In this document: positions 11,537-24,182 of the stretch, one piece after another
Layout of the letters: each line of letters opens with the position of its first letter
Numbering within the stretch: the stretch's first letter is position 1
DNA from: Hydractinia symbiolongicarpus
Lineage: Eukaryota; Cnidaria; Hydrozoa; Anthoathecata; Hydractiniidae
Assembly (NCBI RefSeq): GCF_029227915.1
Contig: NC_079875.1
Coordinates: 13,077,001-13,141,000, forward strand
DNA length: 64,000 nt
Direction of reading: 5' to 3'
Position numbers and translations under genes: made by a program
The notes under the pieces: generated by a model
Database searches by the model: none
Told to the model about the DNA's origin: nothing
The model's input: only the letters and a program-made list of their open reading frames with translations

Positions 11537-11562
11537 TTATTATTATTATAATTATTATTATT
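11499..11562. repeat. (TTA)n microsatellite
   Basis: A run of tta/tat trinucleotides with occasional interruptions directly after the gene's 3' end. Confidence 0.9.
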
Positions 11563-11666
11563 TAATAAGAAATACGATGTTATATATACAACTAAATTTA
11601 CGTTTTAAAATAAAACTTGTCGTCATTTCACTCCTCTTCAAACCACTTCAATATTTTTTTTCTATA

Positions 11667-11749
11667 TTCTTATTTCGGCACATTGATATTACATTCTTAT
11701 TTCGGCACATTGATATTCCTTTCTTATTTCGGCACATTGATATTACATT
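11667..11749. repeat. Three-copy 27-bp tandem repeat
   Basis: The unit ttcttatttcggcacattga plus tattaca occurs three times, with one variant (tattcct) in the middle copy. Confidence 0.9.
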
Positions 11750-11839
11750 GCAATAACAGAAAATGTTTTGAAAATCTAATCAGTGAACTGGAAATACTGC
11801 AGCAAGTCAAACGACTTACGATTCGTTATATTACATAGC

Positions 11840-13256
11840 TCGCTCTGACCATATGGCTGGTTAAAGGGCTTGAAATATCTTATGTGTTGCGTTGAAACGA
11901 TAGACATGTCTCAAACAGATATACTGTAGAAACTGTACATTTTCTTATTTTTTTTAAGTAAACAATGGAAGTTTATACTAAATAATGGTCATTTGTTTGA
12001 TTTAAAATTAATAAAAACATCCATGTTCTTATTTTGGATGTGTCAATACTATTCATTGTTGTGACGTTACAGTGTTTTTATTAAGACTTCAAAGAACTTT
12101 TTCTTATTTTCTGGAACTGTTATTCTTATTAGTCATGACTAAAATTAGAAATCCTCTTTTCTGCGAAGTAGAAAATACAGTCACATGATCGAATAATTCT
12201 CACCCTGGAGGAGAGCAAAAAGATTCTCTCCAGATTCCAACCTGAACTCTATTGTTCTTGTCTAAATAAGGAAGCATAATTCCTTTTTTATAATACACCT
12301 TTCTCGAATTTCATAAATTTTAATAATTATAACGTCATCCAAAGTTTTATAATAGTTCTATGCTCTGATATTATATTGAAAACGAGGCAATTTTTAGAAA
12401 GCTCGGTCATATAAAATGTTTGACTGTAACTTTCAGCTTGCAATTAAGGCACATAAGAAGCAGAAATATTTACGAAATTAGGTAATTTGTTCCACCTTTT
12501 CTTGTGGAACTCAGGAATGAGAATCATTTTTTGTTTCGACCTCTTTTATTGCGCTTGGCATAATTAGGAAATCCGGGAATGGTTTGTGGCTTTAAAGCCG
12601 GTAAAACTTTGAAAATAGGCTCCTTTTTTGTCGCCGTTTCAACTACAGAGAATAGAGAAGCACGAAAGGGTAATAATCTAGTGTAGCGGTGCGTAAATTA
12701 TCTATGTTTGAGTGTGATAATAGAACTACCCTGCTGAACAAGATCCAAAAATCCATTATTTTAACAAAAAAAACATTTTGTATTTATTTATGCTCATTTA
12801 TTATTTTATGCTCGTTTTCTTCGCCAATGCTTAGCTACAGTGGTCGTTTGTTATCTTTTTGGTGATCTAAAATTTCATGAAGCTAGATTTGCATTTGATT
12901 ACAAGGAGTTCCAATAACTTTGAATGCTTTTATTCTTTTTCGTATCTGCAAGTTCTCATCAAAAAATCTTGATGGATTAAAATTCAAAATTAATTTTCAT
13001 AAAGTTAATCTAATAATCACGGAATTAACTTTGAGCAAAATAAAATGGACCTTGTTTTTAATTTAATCTTTGGAAACTAAAAAAGTCACTCCATTTGCAT
13101 AACTTCAAAACAAAAATTAAAAGTTTTAAAATCGGGAACAATAACGTCTAAGATCATACTGTTAATAAACTGAATGCAAAGAAAAGTGTTTTACTTGCAT
13201 CACATGCAACCGAGGCGGACCGCGAAAAACTTAAAAAGACGCAGACTTCAAAAATA
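11840..13256. other. Intergenic, no gene seen
   Basis: AT-rich sequence without supported exons, RNA genes or clear repeats. Confidence 0.45.
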
Positions 13257-13665
13257 CAGTGAAATCTCTTCAAAACGAACATTATCGAAACATTTAAATA
13301 AGAGAGGTGTTCGTTACATCGAGCTTCTTACCAATTTGCTTATATCACCTGCCCTAGGGGTGGGCTAGGACGAAGTGAAGTCGTCCATACAATGTGTCCA
13401 CTTGCTAGATTATATTGCAAATTTGTTTTCTTTTTTTCCCGAAAAAAGCTCAAGCTTGAAAGGTTACCAAATACTTTAAAAATCTTTTTTGTCCTTGCAA
13501 GGAGAATTTTAGTATAATATAGACAAATTTCTTACAAATATACTTTATATGCGAGATTACTAGCTATGTCCGCTATAGTGGGGTCAGTTTTGGGGAAGTA
13601 ATATATATTGGAAACTATATATGATGTCCGCTATAGAGAAGTGTCCGCTGTAGGGACATATCCGC
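13257..13665. mobile_element. Possible non-autonomous pogo/Tc1-type element
   Basis: The left end is TA followed by cagtgaaatctcttcaaaac, the style of pogo/Tigger termini. The right part holds repeated gtccgctatagagaagt and gtccgctgta phrases, as expected of the other terminus. The exact right end (…cactg-TA) is not found, so the element is decayed or the assignment is wrong. Confidence 0.35.
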
Positions 13666-14105
13666 TAAAAAAAAAGTTCTCTGCAAGGTTTTTTTGGTAT
13701 AATGTCAACAAGCTATGAAGTCAGTCTGTATATTGTTTTCTCTCCTTTTGAAATGTAAATGCTGATATAATTTTTTCGGGCAAAGAATGTTTGAGGATCT
13801 TTTTCAGGACTTTAAGAATGTGCTTTTTACTGCTAAAAAGGGAAATTAAAGATTCAATTTATAAAAACAACTACATGTTGCCAGATGTTACATTATACAA
13901 AAATAGATAACGGTTGCATATCATAGCGATATAATAGAAGTTGTGACATAAGAAAACTTGTGCCATAACAAACCTTGTCAAATGATACACCTGACGGTAA
14001 GCAATCAATTGAGTATGATTGATCGATTCTTCTTGATGAAACAAAGTTGTGTTGTAAGTTTCAAGTTCTAAACATAATCCTAACAAGAGTTGTTATATTT
14101 TTCCT

Positions 14106-14265
14106 ATTATAAGAGTTTCATAGAGATTTTTAGGGGTAGTTTCGAGTAATAGCCCATATCAAAGCCTCTGAGAGGTATGGGACCTAAAAATTTTGTATGC
14201 AGGTTTCTAATAGATAATATTGAAACTCAGTAAGTATTGTAGCCATGCTACATAGCATTAAAGAG
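14106..14265 (+). repeat. Dispersed repeat, copy 1
   Basis: Shares with 26209-26365 the blocks tttttaggggtagtttcgag, gcctctgaaaggtatggg-type sequence, and catgc...catggcat-like ends. Its family is unknown. Confidence 0.8.
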
Positions 14266-14859
14266 TTATTAAAAAAAAACGTCAGCAAGGTGTATAAACT
14301 GCTAAAACCGTCTTTCTGATCCTTTGCTAAAAATCTTGGATTCGTCCCATTAATTTCTGGCTTAACATGCTTTTTGAATATATAAAATTTCGTCAATTTG
14401 AAATTAACTTTAAAAGGCTAGCTTCTTTCCCCATTATCCAATTCGTTTATGACTATGATATTGAATTAAACTGAAAAATAATTATTGATTTCCGCCAGCG
14501 AAAGCAGAATTTTTAAAATCGCATGAGGAGATAGATAGAGAGATAGAGACAGCGCAGCTAGGCTGGCCGCCCGAAACTTATCCGGGCTAAAACTTAAATC
14601 CTCGTTTTGACAGATTTTTTTCTGAGAACGAGGCTAAAATGAGTTTTAAGCTAATAAGAATCCTTACAGTGCAACAAATTGTTTTATTATCCAATGAACA
14701 ATACTTTTTTTGTAAATTTATATGCTATCGAAAGTTAAAGCTCGTGCAGTGTAGCATAATGAAGATCGTCTTATAATGCGCCATCTTTGATGTTATTAAC
14801 GTTTCCCTTAAATAATTACGTCATTTGCTTCTGTACAATTTTGCAAGCACGTAGACTAA

Positions 14860-15013
14860 AGGGGGATTCTCACGAATTGAACGGCGAGTTTGGAGGCGAA
14901 TTGTGTCTGAGCATGCGCAGTTCGATGCAAAATCAAAACAAACAAAACTGCGCATGCTCAGATACAATTCGCCGTCGAATTCGCCGTTTAATTCGCCTCT
15001 TGAAAATCCCCCT
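14860..15013. mobile_element. Foldback MITE, PIF/Harbinger type
   Basis: A 154-base element flanked by TAA on both sides (14857-14859 and 15014-15016). The ends AGGGGGATT and AATCCCCCT are part of inverted arms of about 60 bases that also contain aactgcgcatgctcaga and its complement. A TWA target duplication with G-rich ends is the PIF/Harbinger pattern. There is no coding capacity, and the whole element can fold into one hairpin. Confidence 0.78.
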
Positions 15014-15019
15014 TAAAGC

Positions 15020-16111
15020 TTTATCCAGGAGAACTAATTAATTATTCATGAATTTTAATTTAAAGAGGAATTGTTTTGGCTGAATATTTTTGCTGAAAGA
15101 TAATGTATTATAGCTATAAAATGGTGACAAGTGTGCTTTAAAAGAAAAAAGAAAAATATGTAGTCTGAAAATAACCTTTCGTAACTGATTATGTAAAAAA
15201 AAATTTGTTGCTACCTTTAAAGATATTTTCCAAGTTGTTTTTCACAGAAAAAGAGAAAATAGATAAATTTTCAGCCTTGCCGTTGTTCTTATTTTGTTTT
15301 TATTGTTCATCAATTTTCAGGTTTATTATTTTTCTTTTAAAATTGTCTTTACAGAGAAATGAAAAATATTCAATGATTTTATTCCCCCATATTACTCAGT
15401 CCTCTTCAAAGTTCAGTACTTTTTCAGATTATTGTTAATGGCGGAAATCTTTAAGCTGCAGGGTTTTTGTATTTTTTTTAATGTTTTTATAGCATTGAAA
15501 TTGTAGATATTAACTTTAAATAAAGACATAATTATGTTTTATATGCCTTAGGTTGTTTGAAAATCGTTTCTATCTTTTATGATAGAGTTTTACTCGGGAA
15601 GATTTTTTGCTAATAATAACTGTTTAAAAGGTTGGGTTTTCGTTTTCTCTTTAAGTGTTTTCACATTTTTTTCACAAACAATAACAACCTTAAATACATA
15701 AAAAGACATCCATATTTGCAGATAAGACTTTGATCTACCAACTTGATACCAGACACTTTACCAGAGCAAGGTCAACGAATTTTTTTTCTTTCTTTATCAA
15801 GCTCTTCTGCGTGTTGTATAAGAAAGCCACAGTTATTTGCATTTAAAAAATAGACCTGGGCCACGATATGTTCACAAAAAAGACTGAATGTAATTCTTTA
15901 TGAGTTAAAACTACAGAAACTACGGATAGCATCTTTACTAAAGAGAGTTCTTTCTCGCTCTGCCTACAAAACACACCTAAAGGATAAAGCATATGACCCA
16001 CGCATCACTTTGTGGACTGGTAGCAAGGGTGTTTATTAATCAAACAAACTAGATAATAAGCACACAAATGAGGGATGACATTTAAGTGAGGATAAGAAAG
16101 TAAAAAAAGAA
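15020..16111. other. Intergenic; presumed promoter region of the lectin receptor
   Basis: AT-rich, with no exon recognised. The stretch just before 16112 should hold the promoter and 5' leader of the receptor gene, but I see no clear TATA box. Confidence 0.35.
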
Positions 16112-19100
16112 ATGAATGTTATATTTGTTATATTTTCTTTTTTATGTATGGTTAATGGCCAAACATTCGAAGGTAAATACATCTGCAACATTTCTTAATA
16201 TATACAAGAAATATAATACGTTACTGGCTTTAGAATTTAAAAAGTCTTTTTCAGATGTTTAAATAAAGAAAATGATGTGGCTGACTGAGTGAGAACAGGG
16301 CATGTGACGAGAAAAAAGAAGGGTTTTATGATACCATGGTTAATAAGGAGAACTTTTTACACGATTGAGTTTCTAAACGTTATATTTAAAGTTTTATCAA
16401 AATACAGATACTATATTTTTCTCTGACACAATAACTTTTGGTACACAATAGGTTTTCTGTTTTTCCTTAAACGGAAATTGCCGTTAGAAAGCAATTTCCG
16501 GTTATAAACACTCAATGTTTTTAATGCTTCTCATACCTCTCAATCCTATTTGCTTTAAATTAACAGTTTTAAACGTAAAATCTCTCTTGTTAATCTTCGC
16601 TTATAATAACATCATGTTAAAAAATTTTCGATCATAGTTTGTGGAACGAACGCGACGAGTTGTAAAACATTAACATGTCTGAACGAGTACTGCATGTACA
16701 CGATTTGCAACGAACAGCGCGCATCGTTTGGCTGCCAGTTAGGTTAGTAAAAATACTTTTTTTACTTTTATTAAAGTTAAACATGTGCTGTGAAGTCCCG
16801 AATAGCATGTGGAGGGGAGGGGTAATGAGCAGGGAGGGATTCCAAAAACTTATAAAAAACATTTGACAATAAATTGCAAAAATATATAAAAATGAAGCTT
16901 GCTTGCACGCTAAAAATATATATGCTTATTTATTATACAGAACATTACATTTTTAGATCACGCCATTTCTTTATGGAAACGTCAATTATAATGTGTTAAA
17001 GATCATTAGAGTGGGTTTCTCTGTTGTCTTTCGGTGTGATATTAACTAAAATTTAAGTTAATATTTTGTTTAAGTAGCACACGTCGATAGACTACAATCA
17101 TATTTTTTTTTATAAAATTTAGCTACCTTCTTAGGCTGTATTTATTGGGCTTTTTTACTTCGCTTAAATGAAGTGACATATCAAACTGAAGTAAAAGAGA
17201 CCATTTTTAAATTGCGGTAACCATTATGAATTTTTACGTAAGCGAAAAGAATAAAACTTTGGACCACGCGTTTTCAATAGTAAAGCAAACTAGTCGGTCA
17301 CCCGTGGAAATATTCACGGGGTCGCCTGTCCTTTATATATCGCATTTCGTGTTTCTGTAAAGGACAGATGAACAGACAGACGACGGCTATTATTATAGCA
17401 AAAGTCGTTAACCTGTGGAAAAATCCACAGGGTCGCCTGTCCTTTATGTATCGCATTTTGTGTTTCCGTAACAAAAAGACAAACAGACGCACGAACAGAC
17501 AAATGGAATACGGCTATTATTAAACAGATGTGGACAAAAGTTGAGACTTCTTGTTGTTTACAAAGCAGTGATAAATTTTATATTCTGGCAGCTAGCCATC
17601 TGTTAGGATATCGTGAACCTGGATTAGCCCGGACTTGACATGACTCAGAAATCTCTTTAACAATAGCCGTATTTCGTCTTTCATCGTTGTCTGTTGCTGT
17701 CTCTTTATGCGCGAGAAATAAAAATGTCGTGTTACAGAAACACAAAGAATGCGATATATCATAGAAGGAAAGTGAGGATTTATCCACGGGCCACTGACTA
17801 GTTTGTAGAATTACAGCAGGGCGTATGATCTAGTGTTACTTATTGGATACTAATAAGTAAAATAAAAAAGACATACCACGGTAAGCGAACTCTCAAAGTA
17901 GTCATAATCTGTAGGCATTTAGTGTGTGCTTAGCTGCCAAAAATACAGATCTAACTCACACCACTTGCGCAAAAATCCATAAAATTACTGCAATGGGAAA
18001 ATGGTTTATTTTCATATGTTTTCAGTAGGTTTTACTCTGTAAGTAAATTTCCCGGCCGAAGTTTTTACTTTTTTGCAGTCATATGATTGCTGAAGATGCG
18101 CAATTGCTGTTTTTCAAAGGTTTTTAACCTACAGTTAAATTTCATTTCTGTCAAACAGAAGGAAGTGAGTATCACAATTGAAAATCTTCTTAGCGTGCAC
18201 CTAAGTAATCTCACTCGCCATTGTATCAACGGAAACGTGAATGATGAAGATATTTTTTTAATGCAGATGATACTTATACAATTGATTCACATATTTTACT
18301 TTCCTTTTATTTATCTTAGGGAGCGTGATAAGTATAATAGATGTATTTTTTGGTCGAACAAGCGCAATCACATGCCCTGATAGAAATGCAGCTGTTAATA
18401 ACTGCATACCAAACGACACGCTTCACCAGCACCAAATGGAAAAAGGAATGCGAATATGTAATAACGAAACACATTGCAATTTAAAAGCATGTTAGTCTAT
18501 TTTTATAAAAGATTATTCACTACGGATGGATACTGTTTTTGGTAAATTTAATGCTAAGATCAAAATATTTTTGAATTTTTTTACTTATTGTAACGCTTGA
18601 AGGATGTTTTTGAGAAGACCCGTTAATAGATAATCAGCTTGTCAAAATTTAAGCCGCGATTGGTCGGCTACGGACAGATTGGTCGGCTACGGACAAACGC
18701 CACCAAACATGAGTTAGTATTTAATTTCATTGCCTTCATAAAACAAGTAGGACAAGAAGAACACTCGGGACAATAAATTGTGACAGCCTAAACTTCAGAC
18801 CTTATGGCAGTCTGTGTGAGGTATTTTTCAGGTTTTGGCGAAATATTTTACCCCAGCCCAAGTTTTAAGGGTTAACAATTAAGTACATTGCTACAAGACA
18901 AATTAGCCAGTTGTCTAATACTCGAAATATTCTTTATTTTTCAGCTACAGTTTTTTCAGATGCCTGTGGTGTCAATGTTTGGGGAGAGCCATGTAGTGGA
19001 GTAACAAAATATCTAAAAGTGAATTATACCTGTGTGAAGAAAGGCAAGTCATGGAAGCTGAGGATAGCCAAACCTACTTTATTTATTTCTGAGAACAAAT

Positions 19101-22100
19101 AATCGCGACTTGAATTCTAAAATTGCTCAGTATGTTGGTTGTTGTTGAGCTACCAGAATACGACTTGTGTCACTGTATATACGATGTTACACGCAGTATA
19201 AAAACATACCTACAATACTAGACATAAAACACCAGCGGGGTCCGTTATTTATTACGGATAGATCTTACTAAACTTACTGCACGTCACAATTCTTTTACAG
19301 AGCTTCTTTAGGATTTTTCAGAATATTTGCCTATTAACTCAATGTGTCTATTTTTTGTGTGCGCAGGAAGGGGGGACGATTACCAGAGAATTAGCTAAAA
19401 TTAAAATTAAGGCTTTAAATGGACCAAATGCTGGTATTTAGTTTCCTTTTCTAGTTTTAAGATCCTTTGTGTATCTGAAAAAATCGATATCCCAAGATAG
19501 AAGAAAATAACGTTTTCATGATAAAAACGAACATTTAAAACGTACGTTGTATGTAGGACTTTGCGTCATCAATGACGCATATTTTTAAGTGCAATTCTGA
19601 AAGTAGTTTTCAATTTGCAAGTGGATTACAAAGTAACTAAATTTAAAATAATTTCTTTATTTCGATTTTTATAAGCAATTTTAAAGGTTTTTAAAAACAC
19701 AATGCAACAGTGAACGCATAACGTATATCGATTCCATAATAAATATATGTTTTATTGTAACTCAGAAAGAACATTCGCAGATGTAGTTGCATTTAAATTT
19801 GCAGTCGCATCTTTAAATTTATTTATTTCTGATGATAAAATGAACAAGCCATAATCGCATAGTCTAAACGCTCGTATATATTTTATCGCCATTTTTCCGC
19901 AATGCGCACAAAGCACACAAGTTTATTAATTATCGCGTGCGCACTTTCACAAAATTAAAAATTATCTACTTTATTGTGACGGGCGTATTTTCATAGAATT
20001 ATCCACAGGCTAACAATTTATTTCTCTTATAATCTGTCTGCATTCTATCTATTACGAAATGGTCGCGGCGCACCGTTATTTCTGCATCCTATAGAGAGAT
20101 TCATTACTTGGTCTTATCAGGAACAAAAATGCACAAGATACTGATGCGGGAAATATGTACGACGGTCGAATTTCCGTCGATTTTTCTACAGCCAATGACT
20201 AGTTTCTATGACGATAGGCGTCGCAAGATGCGATATATAAATGACGTGCGAACCCATGGATTTATCCATCGGCTACCGACTATGTTAAAATAAAAACATG
20301 AGATTTTCTTGTGTGTAAATAAAAACGTACAAACTTTCTTACTTTTTTTCAAACAGAAAGCTTAAACTACTGGTCTTCATGGAGCTCTTGGACCTTATGT
20401 TCTACCAGTCTTGGCATCAGATACAGAAACAAATCTTGCATCAATCCACCATATAAACAATGCACGAAAAGTACGTGCAAAGGACGATCTTTACCAAATA
20501 ATATAACAGAAAGTCAAAATTGCGTGAAAGGTAAGATTTCCTTTTATTCTTCTTCTTCTTCAGTGTAATATCTTTGGGCTCCTATTAATACTGCAATCAT
20601 TATGAAAGATATCATATGGAAAAAGGGTTCCAGTAGGGGCTTCAGTGTATTTTAAACTTCGAATATTGCTCCGAAACTGTGGCAGAGGAGCAAAAGCCCA
20701 ACAATACCACCTTATATTTTGAGGGGAAATGGTGAGTAAAACTGATTAAACTTTTTTGTATAGAATCCTTCAATCACCAATGTTTGATTGAAAAACTTCA
20801 CCACTGTCATGAATTTCATTCATTATTAAATTAAAGTTATTCGCTCAAATATTTTATTGTTTGTTGCGCATAAATTTTGCCTAAAAGTATCGATATTTGT
20901 TTTAAAATTCGGGTACAGTGCTTAAGCCCAATTTTTTATTACTGCTTTAGTTTACCCTTCATCAACAGCAAACATACAACCTACCTCCGTAAACACGATT
21001 GCACTCACAAAAGTGGTAGCTACATCTACAATTTCACCAGTACGAGAAAGCTCTGTTGCACCTTCCGTTGCCAGTACAACATCGCCATTGTGTACCATCC
21101 TCTCGATAGCTGGTACAAATAGATTCGCTAAAGTATATATGGAACTGCATTTAAGAATCACCTGGAAATTGTTTTGTTGCTCACTAGATGTGTTCAAAAA
21201 GAGAATTGCAACTTTAGTTGACGATATTAAGGAACTTCATCACGTATATATTGCAAATCTTCAGCAATGTAATTCTACACACAGTGCAGATGCTTTTGTT
21301 CATTTATTCATTGAATCAGAACCAAATAAGGTTGATGAAACATTAACAAGAAAGCTACATGGAAAGATGGAAGAAATTTTAAAAGGAAATGACACCTCAG
21401 AGGTCGGGAAATACTTCAAAGACCTAGTAAGTAATGTACTGAACTTAATAATGGTTAGTCTAAACCCTAATCCATCCAACTCTTCTTTCTCCCTCCATAA
21501 CTTCTGATAGCCACAGTTTTATATTGAAGAAGAACTACTTTGTTCATCACTAACATACTGCCAAGCAGTGAGCGGGATTCGATCCGCGGTCCCCAGAACT
21601 GGGAGCCGCAGACGAACCCACCACACTTGTTAAGAAACTCAATGTGTCCGAATTGCCATTGTCAGCCTAAAATCCAATTACATTAAGTGTAGAAATAATT
21701 TTAATTTTAACATTCTGTTCAAAGTTCTTAAGAGCAAAATAAAACTTCAATAACATACCTAATTCCATGAAATAATCATTTAGATTCGGGATATAAAATT
21801 GATAGAAGTAAACGAAAAGAATGAAACGAAGAAGATTTGGAAAACATGGAAAATAGTTATCATTGTTGTTGTTTCAATTGCGTTCGTTATTTGCCTTGCA
21901 ATTTTTATTGTGTGGATGAAGGTGAGTAGAATAGATTATTCATTCATTCATTCATTCATTCATTCATTCATTTATTCATTCATTTATTCATTCATTTATT
22001 CATTCATTTATTCACTTATATATTCATTCATTCATTCATTCATTCATTCATTCATTCATTCATTCATTCATTCATTCATTCATTCATTCATTCATTCATT

Positions 22101-22143
22101 CATTCATTCATTCATTCATTCATTCATTCATTCATTCATTCAT

Positions 22144-22226
<83 letters not shown>

Positions 22227-22412
22227 TTCAGAAACTTCAATAATAGATTCACATTCTAATATTACTGCATTTTGAACGAGACTTGTTCTCATAACCAAAT
22301 ATATCCCTATGACTGAATAATTTATATACTATGTTTTAATATGTTTTAGTCACGTGGTAATCGCATTCGACCAATCAAAAAGAATACCAATAATACAATA
22401 TTACTGAAATAG
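16112..22412 (+). CDS. Lectin (SUEL)-TSP1-SEA-like type I membrane receptor
   Basis: Seven exons: 16112-16172, 18320-18490, 18945-19043, 20357-20530, 20951-21426, 21784-21921 and 22350-22412, giving 393 residues. Residues 1-17 form a signal peptide (MNVIFVIFSFLCMVNGQ). About 21-108 is a SUEL/galactose-binding lectin domain (FGRTSAITC, then EPCSGVTKYLKVNYTC). About 112-168 is a thrombospondin type-1 repeat (YWSSWSSWTLC). About 170-205 is a Thr/Ser-rich linker, then a SEA-like domain to about 327 without a clear GSVVV cleavage motif. Residues 351-371 are a membrane helix, and a basic 22-residue tail ends the protein. The first four introns are phase 1 and the last two phase 0. Intron 3 uses a GC donor (AAAG|GCAAGT), required by frame. 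Such proteins bind sugars and matrix at the cell surface. The first exon is linked by phase only, and the lectin domain's usual N-terminal Cys is missing, so an extra exon in the 2.1-kb intron is possible. Confidence 0.75.
17286..17516 (-). mobile_element. Two tandem Helitron-like copies in receptor intron 1
   Basis: On the minus strand, two head-to-tail units each end in a hairpin (acctgtggaaaaatccacagg and the cacccgtggaaatattcacggg type) with sequence leading toward CTAG (17290-17293 for the outer unit). Each also has the acagacag-rich interior seen in the clean copy at 9094-9206. Confidence 0.6.
17740..17801 (+). mobile_element. Helitron-like 3' end
   Basis: Contains atgcgatatatcatagaag, then ggatttatccacgggccactgaCTAG followed by T, the family's 3' hairpin and terminus. 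Confidence 0.55.
18658..18695. repeat. Perfect 19-bp tandem duplication
   Basis: gattggtcggctacggaca occurs twice without a gap, in an intron of the lectin receptor. Confidence 0.95.
19985..20285 (+). mobile_element. Decayed Helitron-like copies in receptor intron 3
   Basis: Holds several family fragments: ttatccacaggctaac, the cagccaatgaCTAG end near 20195, and gaacccatggatttatccat with cggctaccgacta near 20250-20280. Confidence 0.5.
21555..21640 (-). mobile_element. tRNA-derived SINE fragment in receptor intron 5
   Basis: The minus strand reads gtggtgggttcgtctgcggc and later ggatcgaatcccgct. The second part resembles a tRNA B box (GGTTCGAATCC). There is no intact cloverleaf, so a SINE head is likelier than a working tRNA gene. 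Confidence 0.5.
21936..22230. repeat. Compound (ATTC)n-(ATTT)n microsatellite
   Basis: About 200 bases of attc units with some attt, then about 85 bases of pure attt. It starts only about 14 bases after the donor of the membrane-helix exon. The open frame through it (SFIHSFIH) is a by-product. Confidence 0.97.
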
Positions 22413-22462
22413 AACGTTATTTATTCTCGAACTGTTATGATGGATATATCGTTTAAAGGATG

Positions 22463-22468
22463 AATAAA
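22463..22468 (+). terminator. Poly(A) signal of the lectin receptor
   Basis: AATAAA lies 50 bases past the stop codon at 22410-22412, consistent with a short 3' UTR. Confidence 0.55.
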
Positions 22469-23462
22469 TACTGCGCTTTTCTTTTGGCGAAGAGCGAAGA
22501 AATAATTTACAACCTACAATCAACAATAATGTTGATGCATTGAAATGAGAATGAAAGAGATGTTTTCTAAATGATGTGCTTCCGAAAATTAAAGAAACGA
22601 TTTATCCTACCTTGTAGATATTGCTTTCGAGTTGTTTTTTAAATAAGTTTTGGCAGCTTAATTTTGAAAAACTAAACTGATTTTGCAATAACTAGAAACG
22701 TCCAGAAAATTTCTTCCATTTTAAGACTAAATCGCAAATAAAATTTTGAATTATGGTTTCTTTCTTAGTTAGTACGATATTCTCACTTTCTTTTTACATG
22801 ATGGACATGCGCAAACAAAGCGAATCACGAATCACGCTTAATAAATTTCATTTTACTACTAAATCCATCCTTGAAAAAAATTTCACCTTGTCTCATATGA
22901 AATAGCCTGAAATAGCGTTCACGTTGCTATATTCACACTGCTATGCAAGAAACATTAATTAAAAACTTTTATAATGCAAACTAAACTTAATATTATACTA
23001 CTTATTTAGTCTTTCAAGAATTTTTACTTTGCCAAAATTGCTATATAGAGGTGGGACTTCAACAGTTGTGAGTGATCAGTGTTGACGTTAAGAAATGGGA
23101 CGGTTTTAAAGTTTAGTACTATCGAGTTTTATTAATGTTAACAAAATCCGGCGGCTCAAAATGGACAATTAATGCGCAACGATCGCTTTAACTTTCTTGC
23201 TCAACCATATAAGAGACGCAGGGATTTTATCTCTTTAATTATGCCGTATTTTGTTTGCTTGTCCGTGAAAGACGCGTCCTGTTACGGAAACACAAAATTC
23301 TTAAATCTGCATTTATGGCGTAAATTAAAATTCGACCAAAGCTTTCATAACACTCAGAACAATGAGGTAACCATAGAAACAGCCAGCCGCTCGATAGTAA
23401 GTTTAAACAACTCTATTAATTAGAATATTTCCAATGGACACGAAACAGATTATGATAGAAGA

Positions 23463-23630
23463 ATGAAATCAAACGTAGAAAGTAGTAATTGCCATAAATG
23501 TCATTGGGGCAAGATTTTTAAAGGTCTACGGGGACTCAAAGCTCATAAAAGATCATGTCAGATAACGTCAGTTTTGGACTTTAAAGGCTTGTTTACACAT
23601 TATATGAATGTCTATACAGGATTGATATAA
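23463..23630 (+). pseudogene. Zinc-finger-like fragment, probably from a retroelement
   Basis: A 55-codon frame contains CHKCHWGKIFKGLRGLKAHK followed by RSC, a Cys-X2-Cys ... Leu-X2-His-X4-Cys pattern. It resembles the finger at the N-terminus of some non-LTR retroelement proteins, but nothing else of such an element is present. A very small unrelated exon is the alternative. Confidence 0.35.
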
Positions 23631-24182
23631 TTCAGTTCTTAACTACTCTCAATTTATGTCCTGTGACTGCTCTTAGTATATGCATGTATGCGTGTATACA
23701 TGTATTCTTTATTTTAAGTGGATTTACGACACAACTCCATACCTGTACTAAAGCACTCCATCTGACCGTGTCGTCCTTATTAACCGCTCCTCAAGGCGTT
23801 CAACGATAAGTCACACAGTTCAGAACCTTAATTAAACCAGAAGTTTAATTCAAAACGTTTCTTATACAAAATTCGTGGATAATTAACTTTTATTGATCGT
23901 TCGATACAGTTTCCTTGTTAGAAATATCTACACGGTCAAAGTTGCAGACAATAACCATTGCGTTGTCTATTTCTATTAAAGAAGTTGTAATTATTTGCGC
24001 TTTTTAACAAATTTATGTTGAGAAGAGCAATAAATTTTGGGGCGTTTTTGATAAATTATGGGTTCTTATGAAAACAAAAACATGTAGTTTTTAATACTTC
24101 AGTACCCATAAGTAGATCTTTCAGGGGTCATATGACTACCATAGAGTAATTTCATACCAGGTCAAAAAAAGATTTGCGAAAT

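Noticed and set aside
16675-16866. Frame starting MSERVLHVHDLQ with a donor-like ttag|gttagt
   Set aside because: It lies in the first intron of the receptor, has no matching acceptor or phase and no recognisable domain.
18087-18380. 97-codon frame just upstream of the lectin exon
   Set aside because: From the plausible acceptor (caaacag) the phase-1 reading demanded by the signal exon meets a stop within eight codons; the open frame is in another phase and overlaps the lectin exon out of frame.
21930-22275. Frame coding FIHSFIHS and FIYLFIYL repeats
   Set aside because: It is the (ATTC)n-(ATTT)n microsatellite read through the donor of the receptor exon; a proper next exon exists at 22350.
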